64,000 nt of DNA from Cheilinus undulatus (Eukaryota; Chordata; Actinopteri; Labriformes; Labridae), in NCBI RefSeq assembly GCF_018320785.1, contig NC_054869.1, forward strand, positions 29,552,289 to 29,616,288, in the 5' to 3' direction. The position numbers were made by a program, and so were the translations under genes. Positions 1 through 13,300 of the stretch are shown here, piece by piece. Below the pieces are notes generated by a model. That model had not been told where the DNA came from, did no database searches, and worked only from the letters and a program-made list of their open reading frames with translations. Within the stretch, counting starts at the first letter, position 1. The number at the start of each line of letters is the position of its first letter.

Positions 1-1911
1 GATTAACATGAAGCCTGTGTTGGAGACACTGATCGACAGGGGACACAAGGTGACAGTGCTTGTGCCGAGCTCTTCAATGTTTATGAACATCAGTGAGCTT
101 TCACGCTTCGGCTACGAACTATTCGACGTCTCTGTAACAAAGGAGGAGGTGGAGAAGTTAATGGAAGAGATGTTTCAGTTTAATATATATGACAGTGACC
201 ACATGAGCTATTGGCAGATTTACTACAGAATGATGGAGATAATAAAGGCCAACATAGAGCTTATGTTGAAGCTTTTAGATGGAGTGCTGAAATCAGAAAC
301 CATCATGATGAAGCTGAAGGAGTGAAAATACGATCTTCTCTTTTCTGACCCCTTTCTCCTGGGCAGTGACTTAGTAGCAGATATATTAGGAGTACCTCTG
401 GTTTTTACGCTGCGCTTTACCATGGCAAATAACTGGGAGAGACATTGCGGCCAGCTACCAGCTCCACCTTCATTTGTACCTGGAGCTATGAGCAAACTGA
501 CTGACAAGATGACCTTCATGGAAAGAGTCTGGAACCTTCTCTTTTACCAAATGCAGGACATCATGCAAGCAAACAACATATGGAAAGAAGTGGATAAATA
601 TTACTCAGACTACACAGGTGAGTAAATTAGCCACAATGGTCAGCAACTTGATAGTCTTGGTACAACTGTCAGTGAAAACTACTTTGTAATAAAACTCAAT
701 TCTGATTCATGTTAGGTTTTCAAAGGGCAGCTGTCATCCATTACTCTGTATTATGACAGGAAAACCCACCAGTGCCTGTGAGATGTTAGGTAAAGCTGAT
801 ATCTGGTTGATGCGAACCTACTGGGATTTTGAGTTCCCTCGGCCTTTCCTCCCAAACTTCAAATTTGTTGGTGGAATCCACTGCAGGCCTGCTAAACCTT
901 TGCCAAAGGTGAGGCTCATAAATCATCTCATGCCTGTTTTTGTTTCATTATATTAAGAAAAGAAAAACAAAAGCATTGTTTTTTTCTTTAATGATAATGT
1001 TACTGTTCTTGCAGGACATGGAGGAGTTTGTGCAAAGCTCTGGAGACTCTGGTGTTGTGGTCTTCTCTTTGGGATCAATGATCAAAAACATGACAAGAGA
1101 AAGGGGAAATATGATAGCAACTGGACTTTCTCAGATCCCTCAGAAGGTCAGGTCATGATTCTTTACAATTCTACTGAAAAGAGTGTGGTTTTAACAGCAT
1201 CCAACTTTTCTGATGTAGTGTGGGAATGTTATTATTTAACTGCCTGAAATGTGCAGAATCTCAGCTGAATTTCTCTGCAGTTGAAGTAAATAAGAACAGC
1301 CGATTTGATCAGTTAGGTTCTTAGTTTGACATGATGGGTGAATACTTTGACATGGCTTCAAGCAGGCCTTGCTGCATGTCAGAATTTACTGAGGCCTGCT
1401 TAGTCAGTGGACTGGGCTAATAGTTCTGGTAACTAGTTATCTGCATATTGTTGCAAGAAGTGTTAATTGATAAATGTGAATGTCTTTTCAGGATGTTGAG
1501 ATTTTTTAGTGATTTTGACTGTTACAGATATTTAGGTAGCTATGTTTTTAACACAATGGCTGAAAGACAAGAATACATGGATTTGGTGGCTGATTTGCAA
1601 GCCCTTTTTTTGCAAAGGGTGTTTAAAAAAAAGCTGGTTATTGCAAAAATGGGCTGCCAACCCCAGAGCTAGCAGCGCTGACCTGGGAAATACTTTCATG
1701 ATACACTTTGAAACTGGCTAACTAAGTCAGATAAGCACAGGCGGGATGCAAGGATATGACAGGATATTCAGGAACATTGCTGGTTTTGAAAACTTTGGGG
1801 AAACGAGAGTCGATGAAAAGGTCCAACAAGCTCATTAGAGTCTATACAAAGAAAAAGGGGAAGGGGCTTTATAAATAAAGAAAAGGCTTTTGCAAGTGTA
1901 ATGCACATAGC

Positions 1912-2010
1912 CTGGGACTCGAGTCCATGACTTGGGTGTGAGTCGCACTTAAGTCGTACACATCAGTGACTTAAGACTTGACTCGGACTTGTGCGATAAA
2001 GACACGACAC
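1912..2010. repeat. Dispersed GACTTG-rich repeat fragment
   Basis: This part of copy A intron 3 is built from variants of GACTTG and GACTCG spaced at short intervals (ACTCGAGTCCATGACTTGGG at its left). Such GACTTG-rich degenerate repeats are scattered in fish genomes. No coding content is seen. Confidence 0.4.
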
Positions 2011-2167
2011 TCACGCACACACTTGCTCTGAAATGCATGCTAACACGTTGGTAGTTCAGACTTCAGTCTAACATCTGCTGAGTGCATAAGTTTCAGAATG
2101 CCTGAACTTTTTCCTCCTTCGTTAAAGCTCCTCTCTGACCAAGGAGGATCAGCGTCAGCGCTGTTCA

Positions 2168-2187
2168 TGTGTGTGTGTGTGTGTGTG
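2168..2187. repeat. (TG)n microsatellite
   Basis: About ten uninterrupted TG units in intron 3 of UGT copy A. The open frame across it is a by-product of the repeat. Confidence 0.85.
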
Positions 2188-4139
2188 CACTCCAGCTGTG
2201 TGTGTCTGTGTCGCTCGCGTGAGTCAGGGGTGTGCGCTATGTTAAAATATTATTTGGTTAATATTCCCTTGATATCTTACATTTGTGGGGAACAAATAAA
2301 TGTTAAAATCTCTACATATGCATTGTTAAAAAAACGAATCAACAAAGTTTTATTGGCAAGTACATTTTACATTTGGCTTGGTGCAGAAACAAATAACATA
2401 GAAGAAGAATACAAATCTTAAGAGGCTAATATAAATAATAAAATAAATCAATGAGATTCTCCCTTTTCAAGCTAAAAGGATTTAAGTTATCAAACAAACA
2501 AAAAAATTATCTGCACATCTTAGCATGTATTTGTAAGTCTAATCACATCAACGTGATCATAAATTGCAAGTAAGGCACAAGTTTAATAATAATTTAACTT
2601 GTGTTTATAGGTGCTGTGGCGATACAGTGGAGAAAAACCAGAAACTCTGGGTGCAAACACCATGTTATACAACTGGATCCCTCAGAACGATCTCCTGGGT
2701 GAGTAGAGGTTTCAACAGATTTACTGGGCAAGCCTTTTACAGCAGGTCTGGTGACTTCTTATTTTAAAAGTCACAGAATATCCTGCCCTTTACATTTGAT
2801 ATTATTTTAGCTAAAACTCCCTAAACAGGATGAATTTATTTAAAAGTTGAAAAAGAAAAATAAAGCATGTTGGCATGAATACACAGAACCATTGCTATTA
2901 CACTTCAAGTTTTGTTCAGGTGCTGCCCTTGATGTTGTGTCACAGATGTGTGGCGAGCAAAGAAAAAGCTCTGCTTAATCAAAACTTGCTAATAACACAG
3001 TTTCCTCAATTTTTTGTGATATATTTCAGCTGGCTTTAACTTAAAGTAAAAGAATTCAATTATGACCATCATCATTTTTTCAATACATTACCAGATGACA
3101 CTGTTTCAGGTGTCAGTCTTTGTTCACACTACATGTGATACCAGAGGTGATTTCTTTTAGCAGCTTGCAGCATTAACCTGGAGGAACACTTTTAAAAGCT
3201 TTTTCACTGGTTATGTGAAATCCATCCATGAGATCAAAGCATTGCTTCACTGTTTAGTAAATACACCAGATGGAGAGCAGTTTTGTCAGAGTTCTCAAAG
3301 GAGAATTAAGCAATTGAGGTGAGCGGAGCAGAGCAGCAGTTCTCTTCATCTTTTGTTATTATTTTGATTCAGAGACCCTCTGCAGCAGAATGCACATGCT
3401 GTTTATAAGTGACTGGTGTCTGAATGCACAGTGTGATTAATAATTTCAGTGTCCATCAGGTCACCCCAAGACCAGAGCTTTCATCACCCATGGTGGCACA
3501 AATGGGATTTACGAGGCCATCTACCACGGTGTTCCCATGGTGGGCATTCCCTTGTTTGGTGATCAGCCAGACAACATGGCCCATCTGAAGGCTAAGGGAG
3601 CTGCAGTTACCATGGAAATCAACTTCATGACATCTGAAGATCTTAGAGATGCAGTCAATACTGTCATCAATGATAAATCGTAAGTTCCTTAACCAATCTA
3701 AAAATCAGTTAAAGGCTCTCTAGAGTTGTTGTCTTACAGTGTGTATTTAGAGTATAATCCAGAGGCAACTTGATGACATAACATAACATAAAGGTGCTAT
3801 GTCAGAGTTTGCATGGATCTGACAACTAGCTTGTTGTTTATTCACCACCACAGGTACAAAGAGAATGCCATGCGACTGTCCAGCATCCACCATGACAGAC
3901 CAATGAATCCTCTAGATGAAGCTGTTTTCTGGATCGAAAACACCATGAGAAACAAAGGCGCCAAGCACCTCAGGGTGCAGAGCCATGAGCTCACCTGGTA
4001 TCAGTATCACTGTCTGGACGTCCTGGCATTTCTCCTCTCCATTGATCTGTTGCTGATATTTATCTTTATCAAGACCTGCAGATTCTGCTTCAGGAAGTGC
4101 TGTGGGACAAAAAGTACAACAAAAAGAAAGGCTGATTGA

Positions 4140-5461
4140 TTTCTAAAGAAAAACACAAACAACCATTTGACAAAAATTAGAGAGCATCTTTAAAATGAGT
4201 ACATGTTTTGTTGGCAGTCTTTTTTTGCTCCAGCCATCATCAGCATGATTGAGTTGAGTACAAAGATTGACTACTAATATTTGTTTAATCTGTTTCTCCA
4301 TATTCCTTGGTTCCAGATAGGGTAAGCCTGAAAGGTGGTGATCAGAACATTGACCTCTATGCAATATATCCACATAAATTTCTGTCATATGAAGATCTTT
4401 TTATTGATTATTGCTATTTCATCTCATTGTTTGTGTTTCCTTCAAATGCTAGTAACTGCATGCTCATCGGTATCCCTGCACTGTCATGTTGTTTGCTTAA
4501 AAATGTAAAAGATGACAGCTAGTATAAGTGTAGAAAAGCAAACTGAATGCAAATATGGAATACTGTGCTAACATATATTTACTAATTGCACCTTTCCACC
4601 AGAATAATGACTAATCAAAAAAATCCTTACTGAAAAACCTTGACGTAAAAATTTTTATAAGCCATTTTTGAATAAAAAGATTGTGGGAGGATGATTTTTT
4701 TAGACTTTACACTTAGCTGTTAAAGTCTAACATGATCGACATCCATATTTGAATTTAAGAATTTGTTGAATTTTCTTTAGTTTCAGATGTCTTGTTGAGC
4801 TTAACCCTAACAATCATTCAAATAAAGCAGTAAAACACTTGTTTGTTGGCTGTAAAATCCATTTTCACTTCATGCTCTCTTGGTAGATCCTTTTGATACT
4901 TAGCAGTGGGCCTGTTATGGGCAGCAGACAGTAGTTCATGAAAGACCAAAACTTAGGGTAAAGACAGCTGATGCATCTACCTCTATTCCATAAAACACCA
5001 ACTGTAAGCTGGAAGATAACTGAACATTACCTTTACAATAAAATGAAAAATACTCAGCAGAAAAAGTTAAGGCAATTTCAAATATTGATCAATAAATGGT
5101 AGAGATAGAACGTCAGCATGTTTGGAGCTAGGTATACCTCACCTGGGGTGTGACTTTGAAAGCCCACTTTTAACTGAATATTTATTGGATAAATTTAAAG
5201 TCAACCATATTTATAAATACTCGATAAAAAAATTATCTTTAAACCTTGAAGAATCATAACCAACATTTGAAGCAATTCTAAGTCATGATGAATGCTGACT
5301 GGCATTATTGAAGAAGTTTGATTTTCATCATTGGAACTCATATACAGAATGTGGTCAAACGCTGCATGCAGGAAAACAAACTGGACCACCTCTGGATTCC
5401 TCAGAAGGAGACTGATATGGCTAAGTAAGAAGATTGTACCATTGTTTTTCTTACTATTTTC
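4140..5461 (+). other. 3' flank and probable 3' UTR of UGT copy A
   Basis: No gene is seen. Likely polyadenylation signals on the + strand are AATAAA at 4671-4676 and another near 4823, roughly 530 and 680 bases past the stop codon. The rest is AT-rich single-copy-looking sequence up to the hAT-like insertion. Confidence 0.4.
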
Positions 5462-6723
5462 TAGGGGTGTAACGGTATTGAAAAATTTCGGTTCAGTATG
5501 TACCTTGGTTGTGAAGTCAGAGTTCGGTACGTTTTCGGTACAGTAATTAAAGCAAATAATAACAGGTTTTTTAAAAATTGGATAATATAAAAAGAAATAG
5601 GCTGTATAAATTTAAAGAACTTCAATGACGAAAACTGTTAATAAATAAATACATTTTTTTAATTACTAGGTTATTTTTAATTGATATATTGACATACTGA
5701 TACACCTTTTTTAAACACTAAAATTTCCCATCTAACTTGAACACATCATCATACAACTGTAAGTTAAGTATGCTAATTAGCATCAATCCTGCCAATTTCA
5801 ACATGGACTTCAGCACTGGATTACTTTTTTCACCAATGGGACCTACTACAAAGTTTGGGAGAACTTGTCAGCCCATCTTGGAGGATAAAGAGGTTAGAGC
5901 CGCGTGAAATCTGAGGATAACTTTACCTATGACACAGCTGCAGACATGATGGAGTCCCTTCTCCCCCTCCTCTGACGCTGACAGTTGAAGGTCCGCATTA
6001 AAAATCTATATGTTTCACAAAACCAAAGCACCATTGTTATATTACAAAGATCTTTAATCATGGGAAATTCATAACCAGCTGGTGAGACTTTTTGTTGTTC
6101 CTCCTCGTTACAGTGACGTTCTTATCTGAGTGGTGCGTTTTCAAATGCTTTGATCTGCTGGACGACGTGCTGTCACAACAACACTGCTGAATAATGTCAG
6201 CGCTACTGTTGTTGTCTTTGTACAATGTTGCATTTTACTGGGAAACAAAGGGTTCCTAAACAGGACACTTTCATCTGGGAATATTCAGGCTGTTGCTGTC
6301 ATTTGCTGTGGTTGTGTGGTTGCCAGGACAGTGAGACAGTTAATTACCTCCGCCAAGGAGGTTATGTGATCGGCAGGGTTTGTTAGTAAGTTTGTTAGTT
6401 TGTTTTTTAGCAACATAACTAAAAAACTTATGGATGGATTTTGATGAAATTTTTAGGAAATGTCATTAATGGCATAAGAAAGAACTGATGCTGTTTTGTG
6501 AGTGATCCAGATCACCGTCTGGATCCAGGAATTTTTTAAAGGATTCTTTACTATTGGGAGATAAGGCTAATGGCAAAGGGTCTGCGCTCTCCAAGTGCTT
6601 TTCTAGTTGTTCTTTGGTTTTCCTTCTGTGTATGAGATTGGTTCCACATGTATCCGTTCGGTACATGTCTGTACCATACCGAGAGGCACGTACCGAATTG
6701 GTGCGGTACAAATACACCCCCTG
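5462..6723. mobile_element. hAT-like DNA element with 8-bp target-site duplication
   Basis: The left end reads TAGGGGTGTAACGGTA and the right end reads TACACCCCCTG, which is CAGGGGGTGTA on the other strand, so the termini are imperfect inverted repeats. Subterminal sequence is rich in GGTACG and CGGTAC blocks at both ends. The flanks carry an identical 8-bp duplication, CTATTTTC, at 5454-5461 and 6724-6731. An 8-bp duplication with CA(G/T)GGGG-type ends is the hallmark of hAT elements. No transposase frame is visible, so it is probably non-autonomous. It also holds another dispersed repeat at 6342-6608. Confidence 0.82.
6342..6608 (+). repeat. Dispersed repeat family R1, copy 1 (inside the hAT-like element)
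   Basis: It begins CCTCCGCCAAGGAGGTTATG and runs through AGCAACATAACT and GATCCAGATCACCGTCTGGA to TCTGCGCTCTC. The same order of blocks appears inverted at 47531-47797, about 265 bp in each case and roughly 80 percent alike by eye. No coding capacity is seen. I do not know its class; it may be a SINE-like or MITE-like family. Confidence 0.7.
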
Positions 6724-6990
6724 CTATTTTCCCAATGCCATAATGGTATTCCTATATATGGATGTCTGCCAATTCAGCAAAAAATACTCCGCTTCAACAA
6801 CAGAAGCTAACAAATGCATCAATAAGCAAACAACCCAATTTTAACATGTTCTCTAGTGATATATACAATGTATAAAAAAAAACTTTCTCATTCAGTATTT
6901 TTAAAGTTTGCATCACATTGTAATCTTTTAGAGTCAGCTTTAAGGAGTTTAAAGTTGCTGAAAAGAATAGTTGCTCTCAATCCATCTCTT

Positions 6991-7281
6991 ATTGGTCAAA
7001 AATAGTCTATAAAAGTCTTGAACGGGACTCACATGTCTGAAGACTTTCATCAGAGAATACCATTAAGTCCAAGCCCATTTGGGTGGAGTAATTATTAATC
7101 AACAAGAAAAAGTACAAAATATTAATATGAATCTTTACTTTCGTCTGTTGATTTCTGGTACAGGGGAGAAATATCACTCTTTTGCATAACCAATGTACCC
7201 AATTATCTTTAACCTCTCACTGTCATAGCATGCCAGGGAGTACAAAGAGGAGCCAGAGTTCACCTTCAATAGTTAATCATT
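6991..7281 (+). promoter_or_regulatory. Candidate promoter region of UGT copy B
   Basis: ATTGGTCA at 6991-6998 (inverted CCAAT) is followed by TATAAAA at 7008-7014. Closer to the start codon, GTTAATCATT at 7272-7281 matches the first ten positions of the HNF1 consensus GTTAATNATTAAC. HNF1 sites just upstream of the first exon are typical of liver-expressed UGT2 genes. Which signal sets the transcription start cannot be decided: if the TATA box is used, the leader would be near 300 bases or contain a small intron. The rest of 6724-7339 shows nothing else. Confidence 0.35.
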
Positions 7282-7339
7282 TCCCTAGGCATAGCTTTAG
7301 CTTTAGCATAGACTGAGCTCTCCATTTGACACAGGCATT

Positions 7340-10300
7340 ATGAAGCAAGAGGAGTGTTTCTCCCTTTCCCTCCTTTTGCTTCTTTGTGCCACATGGAGCG
7401 CAAATGGAGGGAACATTTTGGTGTGGTACACCGAAGGCAGCCACTGGATTAACATGAAGCCTGTGCTGGAGACACTGATCAACAGGGGACACAGGGTGAC
7501 GGTTCTTGTGCCGAGTTCTTCAATGTTCATGAACTCTAGTGAGCCTTCACGCTTTGGCTATGAACCTTTCAATGTCTCTGCCTCGCTGGAAGAAATGGTG
7601 GCATTTTTTGAAGAATACCTTCACTTTTCAATGTATGAGATTGACCATTTGAGCTACCTGCAGACTTACATCAAATACATGGATATAATGAGGACCGACT
7701 TGCAGTTTTCTCTTAAGAGCTTGGACGGAGTGCTGAAATCAGAAACTGTCATGGCAAAGCTGAGGGAGGCAAAATATGACCTTCTCTTTTCTGACCCAAT
7801 CTATCCAGGTAGTGACTTACTGGCAGATTTACTGGACATCCCATTGGTGTTCTCCCTGCGCTTTTCTCTAGCCCATAACTGGGAGAGATATTGTGCTCAA
7901 TTACCAGCACCACCTTCATTTGTCCCGGGCACAATGAGCAAACTGACTGACGAGATGGACTTCCCAGAGAGGGTGTGGAACTTCCTTTTCTATGCACTGC
8001 AAGACCTTGCCATATACGATGTTTATTGGAAAGAACTCAATAAATATTACTCTGACTACAAAGGTGAGCAACACCATCCTGTAACAATACTTTTCTTACA
8101 AACCAACTGAAGTCAAATGATGGTTTTGATTAAGCACTAGGGACTCAGAGATTTCACAGAGATTTCATTGAATTCATGTAGTATTTTCAGTCACTTTCAA
8201 CAACTACATCAGTCAATAAAAGAAACATAAACAGCAACCCGTTCATAATTACTGATACTTGTAATGAGCACCTGTCATCCATTTTTTTATGATGTCAGGA
8301 ACACCGACAAGTGCTTGTGAGATGATGGGAAGAGCAGATCTCTGGTTAATACGAACCTACTGGGATTTTGAGTTCCCTCGGCCTTTCCTCCCAAACTTCA
8401 AATTTGTTGGTGGAATCCACTGCAGACCTGCTAAACCTTTACCAGAGGTAGGGCTTTCTTCACTGTAACAATCTTATTCATCATTATTCACATCTCCTCA
8501 GCATTTAATCTTAAAATATAATGAAAAAAATGCCATCATAGAAAAAGGCAAGCTTTTGAGCACTTTTACAACTGTTTTTGTTGCAGGATATGGAAGAGTT
8601 TGTACAAAGTTCTGGCGATGCTGGAATTGTGATCTTTACTTTAGGATCGTTTATTCAGAACATCACAGAAGAGAGAGGAAATATGATAGCCTCAGCCCTC
8701 GCTCAGATCCCACAAAAGGTAAGAGAAAGTGCAGCCTCAATTAAGACAGTGCCAAGCAATTAGAAGCATCTGTTGTAAAGAATGGAAGGGTTTTATTTTT
8801 CAGCAATTATTCACCTAGGAAAAAACGTTGGTACCCTTCCATTAAAAAAAGAAAAGCCCACAATGGTCACTGAAATAACATGAAACTGACAAAAGCAATA
8901 ACAAATAAAAAGTTACTGAATATTACTGAAACTGGCCTGGACAAAATGATGGTACCCTGAGAAAAGATGTAAAATAATTTGACCATAGGGACATGTTAAA
9001 CTAAGGTATGTATCAGTCAGTCCACCCATTTAACGGGTGAAAAGTAGCCACTGTGCTGTTTGGTATCATTGTGTGTACCACTCTGAACATGGATCACAGA
9101 AAGCTAAGGAGAAAGTTGCCCCAAGAGATTAGAAAGAAATTATAAGACTGTTGAAGGTAAAGGCTTTAGACCATCTCCAAGCAGCTTGATGTTCCTGTGA
9201 CTACAGTTGCACATGTTATTCAGAAGCTTAAGGTCTATAGGACTGTAGCTGACCCCCCTGGACAAGGCCACAAAAGCAAAACTGATGACAAATTGAAGAG
9301 ACAGATAATACAAATGGTAACCAAAGAGCCCAGAACAACTTCCAAAGAGATAAGAAGTGAACTCCTAGGTCAAGGTACATCAGTGTTAGAATGCACCATC
9401 TGCCACTGTTTGAGCCAAAGTGGACTTAATGGAAGATGATTGAGGAAGACTCCACTTTTGAAAGCAAATCATAAAAAAATCCATATTGGAATTTGCCAAA
9501 ATGCATATTGACAAAGCTTCTGGGAGAATATCCTTTGGACAAACGAGACAAAACTGAAGCTTTTGACAAGTCACATCAGCTTTATGTTCACAGACGCAAA
9601 AATGAAGCATACCAGGAAAAGACCACTGAACCTACTGGGACACATGGAGGAGGCGGTTATGTTCTGCGGCTGCTTTGCTGCATGTGGCACAGGGTGTCTC
9701 AAATCTGTGCAGGGTAAAATAAAATCTTAAGACTATCAAAGCATTCTAGAGCAAAATATGCCGCCCAGCATCAGAAAGCTTGGCCTCAGTCACAGGTCAT
9801 GGGTCCTCCAAAACTTCTATGAGCGCTGATCTAAATCCTGAATATCTGTGGAAGGAGCTGAAGCATGCAGTCTGGAGAAGGTACCCTTCAAACCTGAGAC
9901 AGCTGGAGCAGTCTGCTCATGAGGAGTGGGTCAAAATACCCGTGGACAGGTACAGATGTCTCACTGAGAGTTAAAGAAACTGCTTGATTGCAGTGATCAC
10001 CTCAAAAGGTTGTGCAAACTAATTTAAGTTAAAGGTGCCATCATTCTTTTGATGATTCTGTTTAACCATAATTTAAAAGCACTGTCTGATGTTCATTAGT
10101 TAACTTTGAGTATTTTTTAAATGTATCATGAGATTTGTCAGTTTCAAGTTATTTCAGTGACCACTGTGGGTTTTTTGTCTTTAGCCGAAGGGTACTAACA
10201 AATTTGGCCACTTGTGTAGATTAGTAAATGCCATGCTTTGACTGGTGACATAACTATCCCCCCATGCAAAATGAGAAGTAGCTGCTTTAAAATTAAGTGT

Positions 10301-13300
10301 CAAGTGAAGCTACGCATCTATTGAAAGCAAAGACACAGCCACAAAAATTATGGGATTTGGTGATGAACCACATTTAGCTTTTTTGTTGCTTTTAAACAAA
10401 TTAATATTCAATTAAAACCATTTCTCTCTCCCTGATGTTTAAAGCAATCACAAGAGGTTAGATTTCATTTTAATTATTTCCTGAGAAATTTCCAGAGTTT
10501 TGAATTTTGATTTGAATAATTTAAATATATAAAAGTAAAGCTTTCCCACTCAGAATATGCATATTCTTGTTCCAGCTAGTTGTAGTTGTTTTTGAAGAAA
10601 GGTCATTTGTTGCTCTTGTGTTTTCAAACTCAGAAATTTAAAGTGAGATGGGTCAGCAGGGAACCATGGTGTGCAGTCATGGATTAAAAGTTATTAATGT
10701 GACACATTTCTGTTAAGTCTTGAATTAATTTGGGATATTGAGACAAGAAAAAAGAGCAAGAAAAACAAGTTAAAATAAATTGTCAATCATAAACACATAT
10801 CAAACATATCTGAACATCATTTCATCATCATCATTTGTTTTGAGCAAATATTATTTAATAATTAATTTAATACTCCAGAGTATAGGCATGATATAAAATA
10901 TGCCCTGAGTTATCATTTTTTGGTCTTTTTCCATGGGATTACAGGTGCTGTGGAGATACGGTGGGAAAAAACCAACCAAACTCGGTGCCAACACCAGGCT
11001 ATATGACTGGATTCCCCAGAATGACCTATTGGGCAAGTAAAGCATTAACAAAAGCTATAGAGAACGCTTTTGACACTGTCACTTGTCATCAGGAAGTATC
11101 TACAAAATCTTTGTAACTATTAAGTTTTAAAATAGAAATTCCAGAGCAATATATGGGAAACAAAGGGTAAGGGTTGTTTTTCTTTTGCCAATGATAGAAC
11201 ACCATTTCAGGTATAAAGACTTTATCTATTGTATAATCATGAGATAAACCATATCCAGAAATGACAATTTTGCAATACAGTATAAAAAAGCTGCAAGTCA
11301 AGGTTACACCCCATATAAGTCCAGTGTTTCCCCTTGGTTTACAGCTTTTTGTTTGTTTGTTTGTTTGTTTTGGGGGGGGGGGGCAGTTGGACACCGACAC
11401 AAACACTTGAAGGAATCACGATGTTCATGTGATTCCTGCTGTCAGTATAACATCTACCTATTAGTATATTCATCCATGTAAGAATGACAGGGTTAGAAAT
11501 GAAGTTTTTTGCCTTCCTGCCACATCAGGAGCAACTTTAGGACTGTTTCATACCAATATTAAGTGTAAAGTTAACCTGTGCTGTCTGAAAGGCCTCCCCA
11601 CATGCAAATGAGTCTGACATCTGAAAGAATTAACAAATAAATAACCAAAAAACTATTTAGGAAACCATTTATTGTAACATATAACATATTTATAATAGGT
11701 AAGATTCTGTATTTTGGTAAATGTTCTTTATGATGATTGTTCTCCACTGATTTTATCTACTCATTTTCTCTCTCTTCACTATTACTTTCCACACACATGC
11801 ATGTCTCTATCTCCTGTTGTCTCTATCCCTGTGTGATATTTTGTCAATACTCCTACCTTTACAGAGGTTGAAGAGGTTCTGTCGTAATCTGCATGTGGAC
11901 GAGGTTTATTTATGAGTGTAAATAATGATCATAAATATTGCCAATAGTGTCAGGCGCTATTAGAAACATGCACACGAGGAATAAAAAGACAAAAGGGGTC
12001 ATCCACCAGTTTACTGATCCCAGATAAATGAATTTTAAATTATTAAATGATCATCAGGTAACCTGCGGATGGGCTGCTCAGTCATAGTCTTTATAAGAAC
12101 TGATCCCCTCCAATATTCACGGCTCACCTGCCCCCACACACCTGTGAGGGACCATGCATATGTCTGCCTGCTGTGGTGAGCAGATGAAGAGGGAACTGGT
12201 GCAGACATGAGCCCAACAGTGGCTGATTTTAACAATGTTTCCCATCGTGGCACCCCCCTTATAGAATGGTAGGGGAAAAACTGAAGTCAGGTCATTTTTT
12301 ACATTCTGATTTTGAGATTAAGGCAGAAATAAATAATGTGTAAAATGGTCAACAGTAATAGACTCTTGGTCCTGATTGGATTAAAGTTGTGTGTTTAATT
12401 ATTTTTTCTGTAGGTCACCCTAAGGCCAGAGCTTTCATCACCCATGGTGGCACAAATGGGATTTATGAGGCCATCTACCATGGAGTTCCCATGGTGGGCT
12501 TGCCCATGTTTGCTGACCAGCCTGATAACCTGGTCCACGTTGAGGCTAAGGGAGCAGCAATTGTCTTAAACTTGAACTTCATAAAGACAGAGGACCTTAG
12601 GGATGCAGTCAACGCTGTCATAAACAAGAAATCGTAAGTTTACTTACCCACCTTAATATATTAGACAATATATATATTGCCTTTCTGCCTAAGAAGCAAC
12701 TTTACATCATTAACACTGAAGCAAGATGACCGACATGCCATAAAAGAGCCATTACATAATGCAGTAGGACAAAGTTCATTAAAACCTGAGTTTCATGGTC
12801 AGAGATTGCTAAACACTACATGGCCTTTCCCTTAATTGTGTCTTATATTCAACATTTAAATTAAAAAGAAACAAAGAATAATCTGTTGCACAGAAACACA
12901 AAAGTATAGACAAAATAGCAAAATTACCCTTTAAAGTACTGCGAAATCTTTCCCATTAACAGTGCTGTTTTGAGTAACACGGTACAGTACACTGTACTGA
13001 TACACAGGCAGGTGTATCGAGACGGCGACAATAAAGGGGCCCAATATAGAAACTTTACACTGTAGGGAAATTTCCCACCTGGTTCAAGGTATAATATTTA
13101 CTGTTAAAGAAGCATGCACATAATGATGGTTGCCATGCAAAATCAGAATTTCATATTTTATGTTATTTCATGAGAACTGGAGAGCACCTGCTTGAATAAT
13201 AAGAATTTATGACTCTTAAGGAAGATGATCAGCCATCAAAGTGCTAAAAGAACAAGATGTACACATTAGTTGGCAATAGACAGTGAAAATAATTAATGAA

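Larger units (their letters stand above)
1..4139 (+). pseudogene. UDP-glucuronosyltransferase 2-like, copy A (5' end outside window, nonsense codon in exon 1)
   Basis: UGTs are ER membrane enzymes that transfer glucuronic acid from UDP-glucuronate to lipophilic substrates. Six exons are readable: <1-617, 760-908, 1015-1146, 2611-2698, 3460-3679 and 3854-4139. The internal sizes 149, 132, 88 and 220 equal the usual UGT2 exon sizes. The window opens inside exon 1 just after the catalytic-His region ([10 protein letters not shown]). Exon 5 carries the UDP-sugar signature ([19 protein letters not shown]). Exon 6 gives a C-terminal membrane helix and a lysine-rich tail ending KRKAD. All splice sites look normal (GTGAGT, GTGAGG, GTCAGG, GTGAGT, GTAAGT). 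In exon 1 the codon at 323-325 is TGA, where copy B has GCA (Ala); this would end the protein in the N-terminal domain. Everything downstream stays open, so the loss is recent, or the stop is a polymorphism or assembly error. I infer a UGT2-type gene; the exact paralogue is not resolvable here. Confidence 0.85.

Noticed and set aside
323-325. UGA in UGT copy A as a selenocysteine or read-through codon
   Set aside because: The homologous residue is an ordinary Ala in copy B, UGTs are not selenoproteins, and no supporting RNA structure could be identified.
2098-2421. A 107-codon frame in UGT copy A intron 3
   Set aside because: Much of it is translated (TG)n repeat giving CVCVCV; no similarity or splice context.
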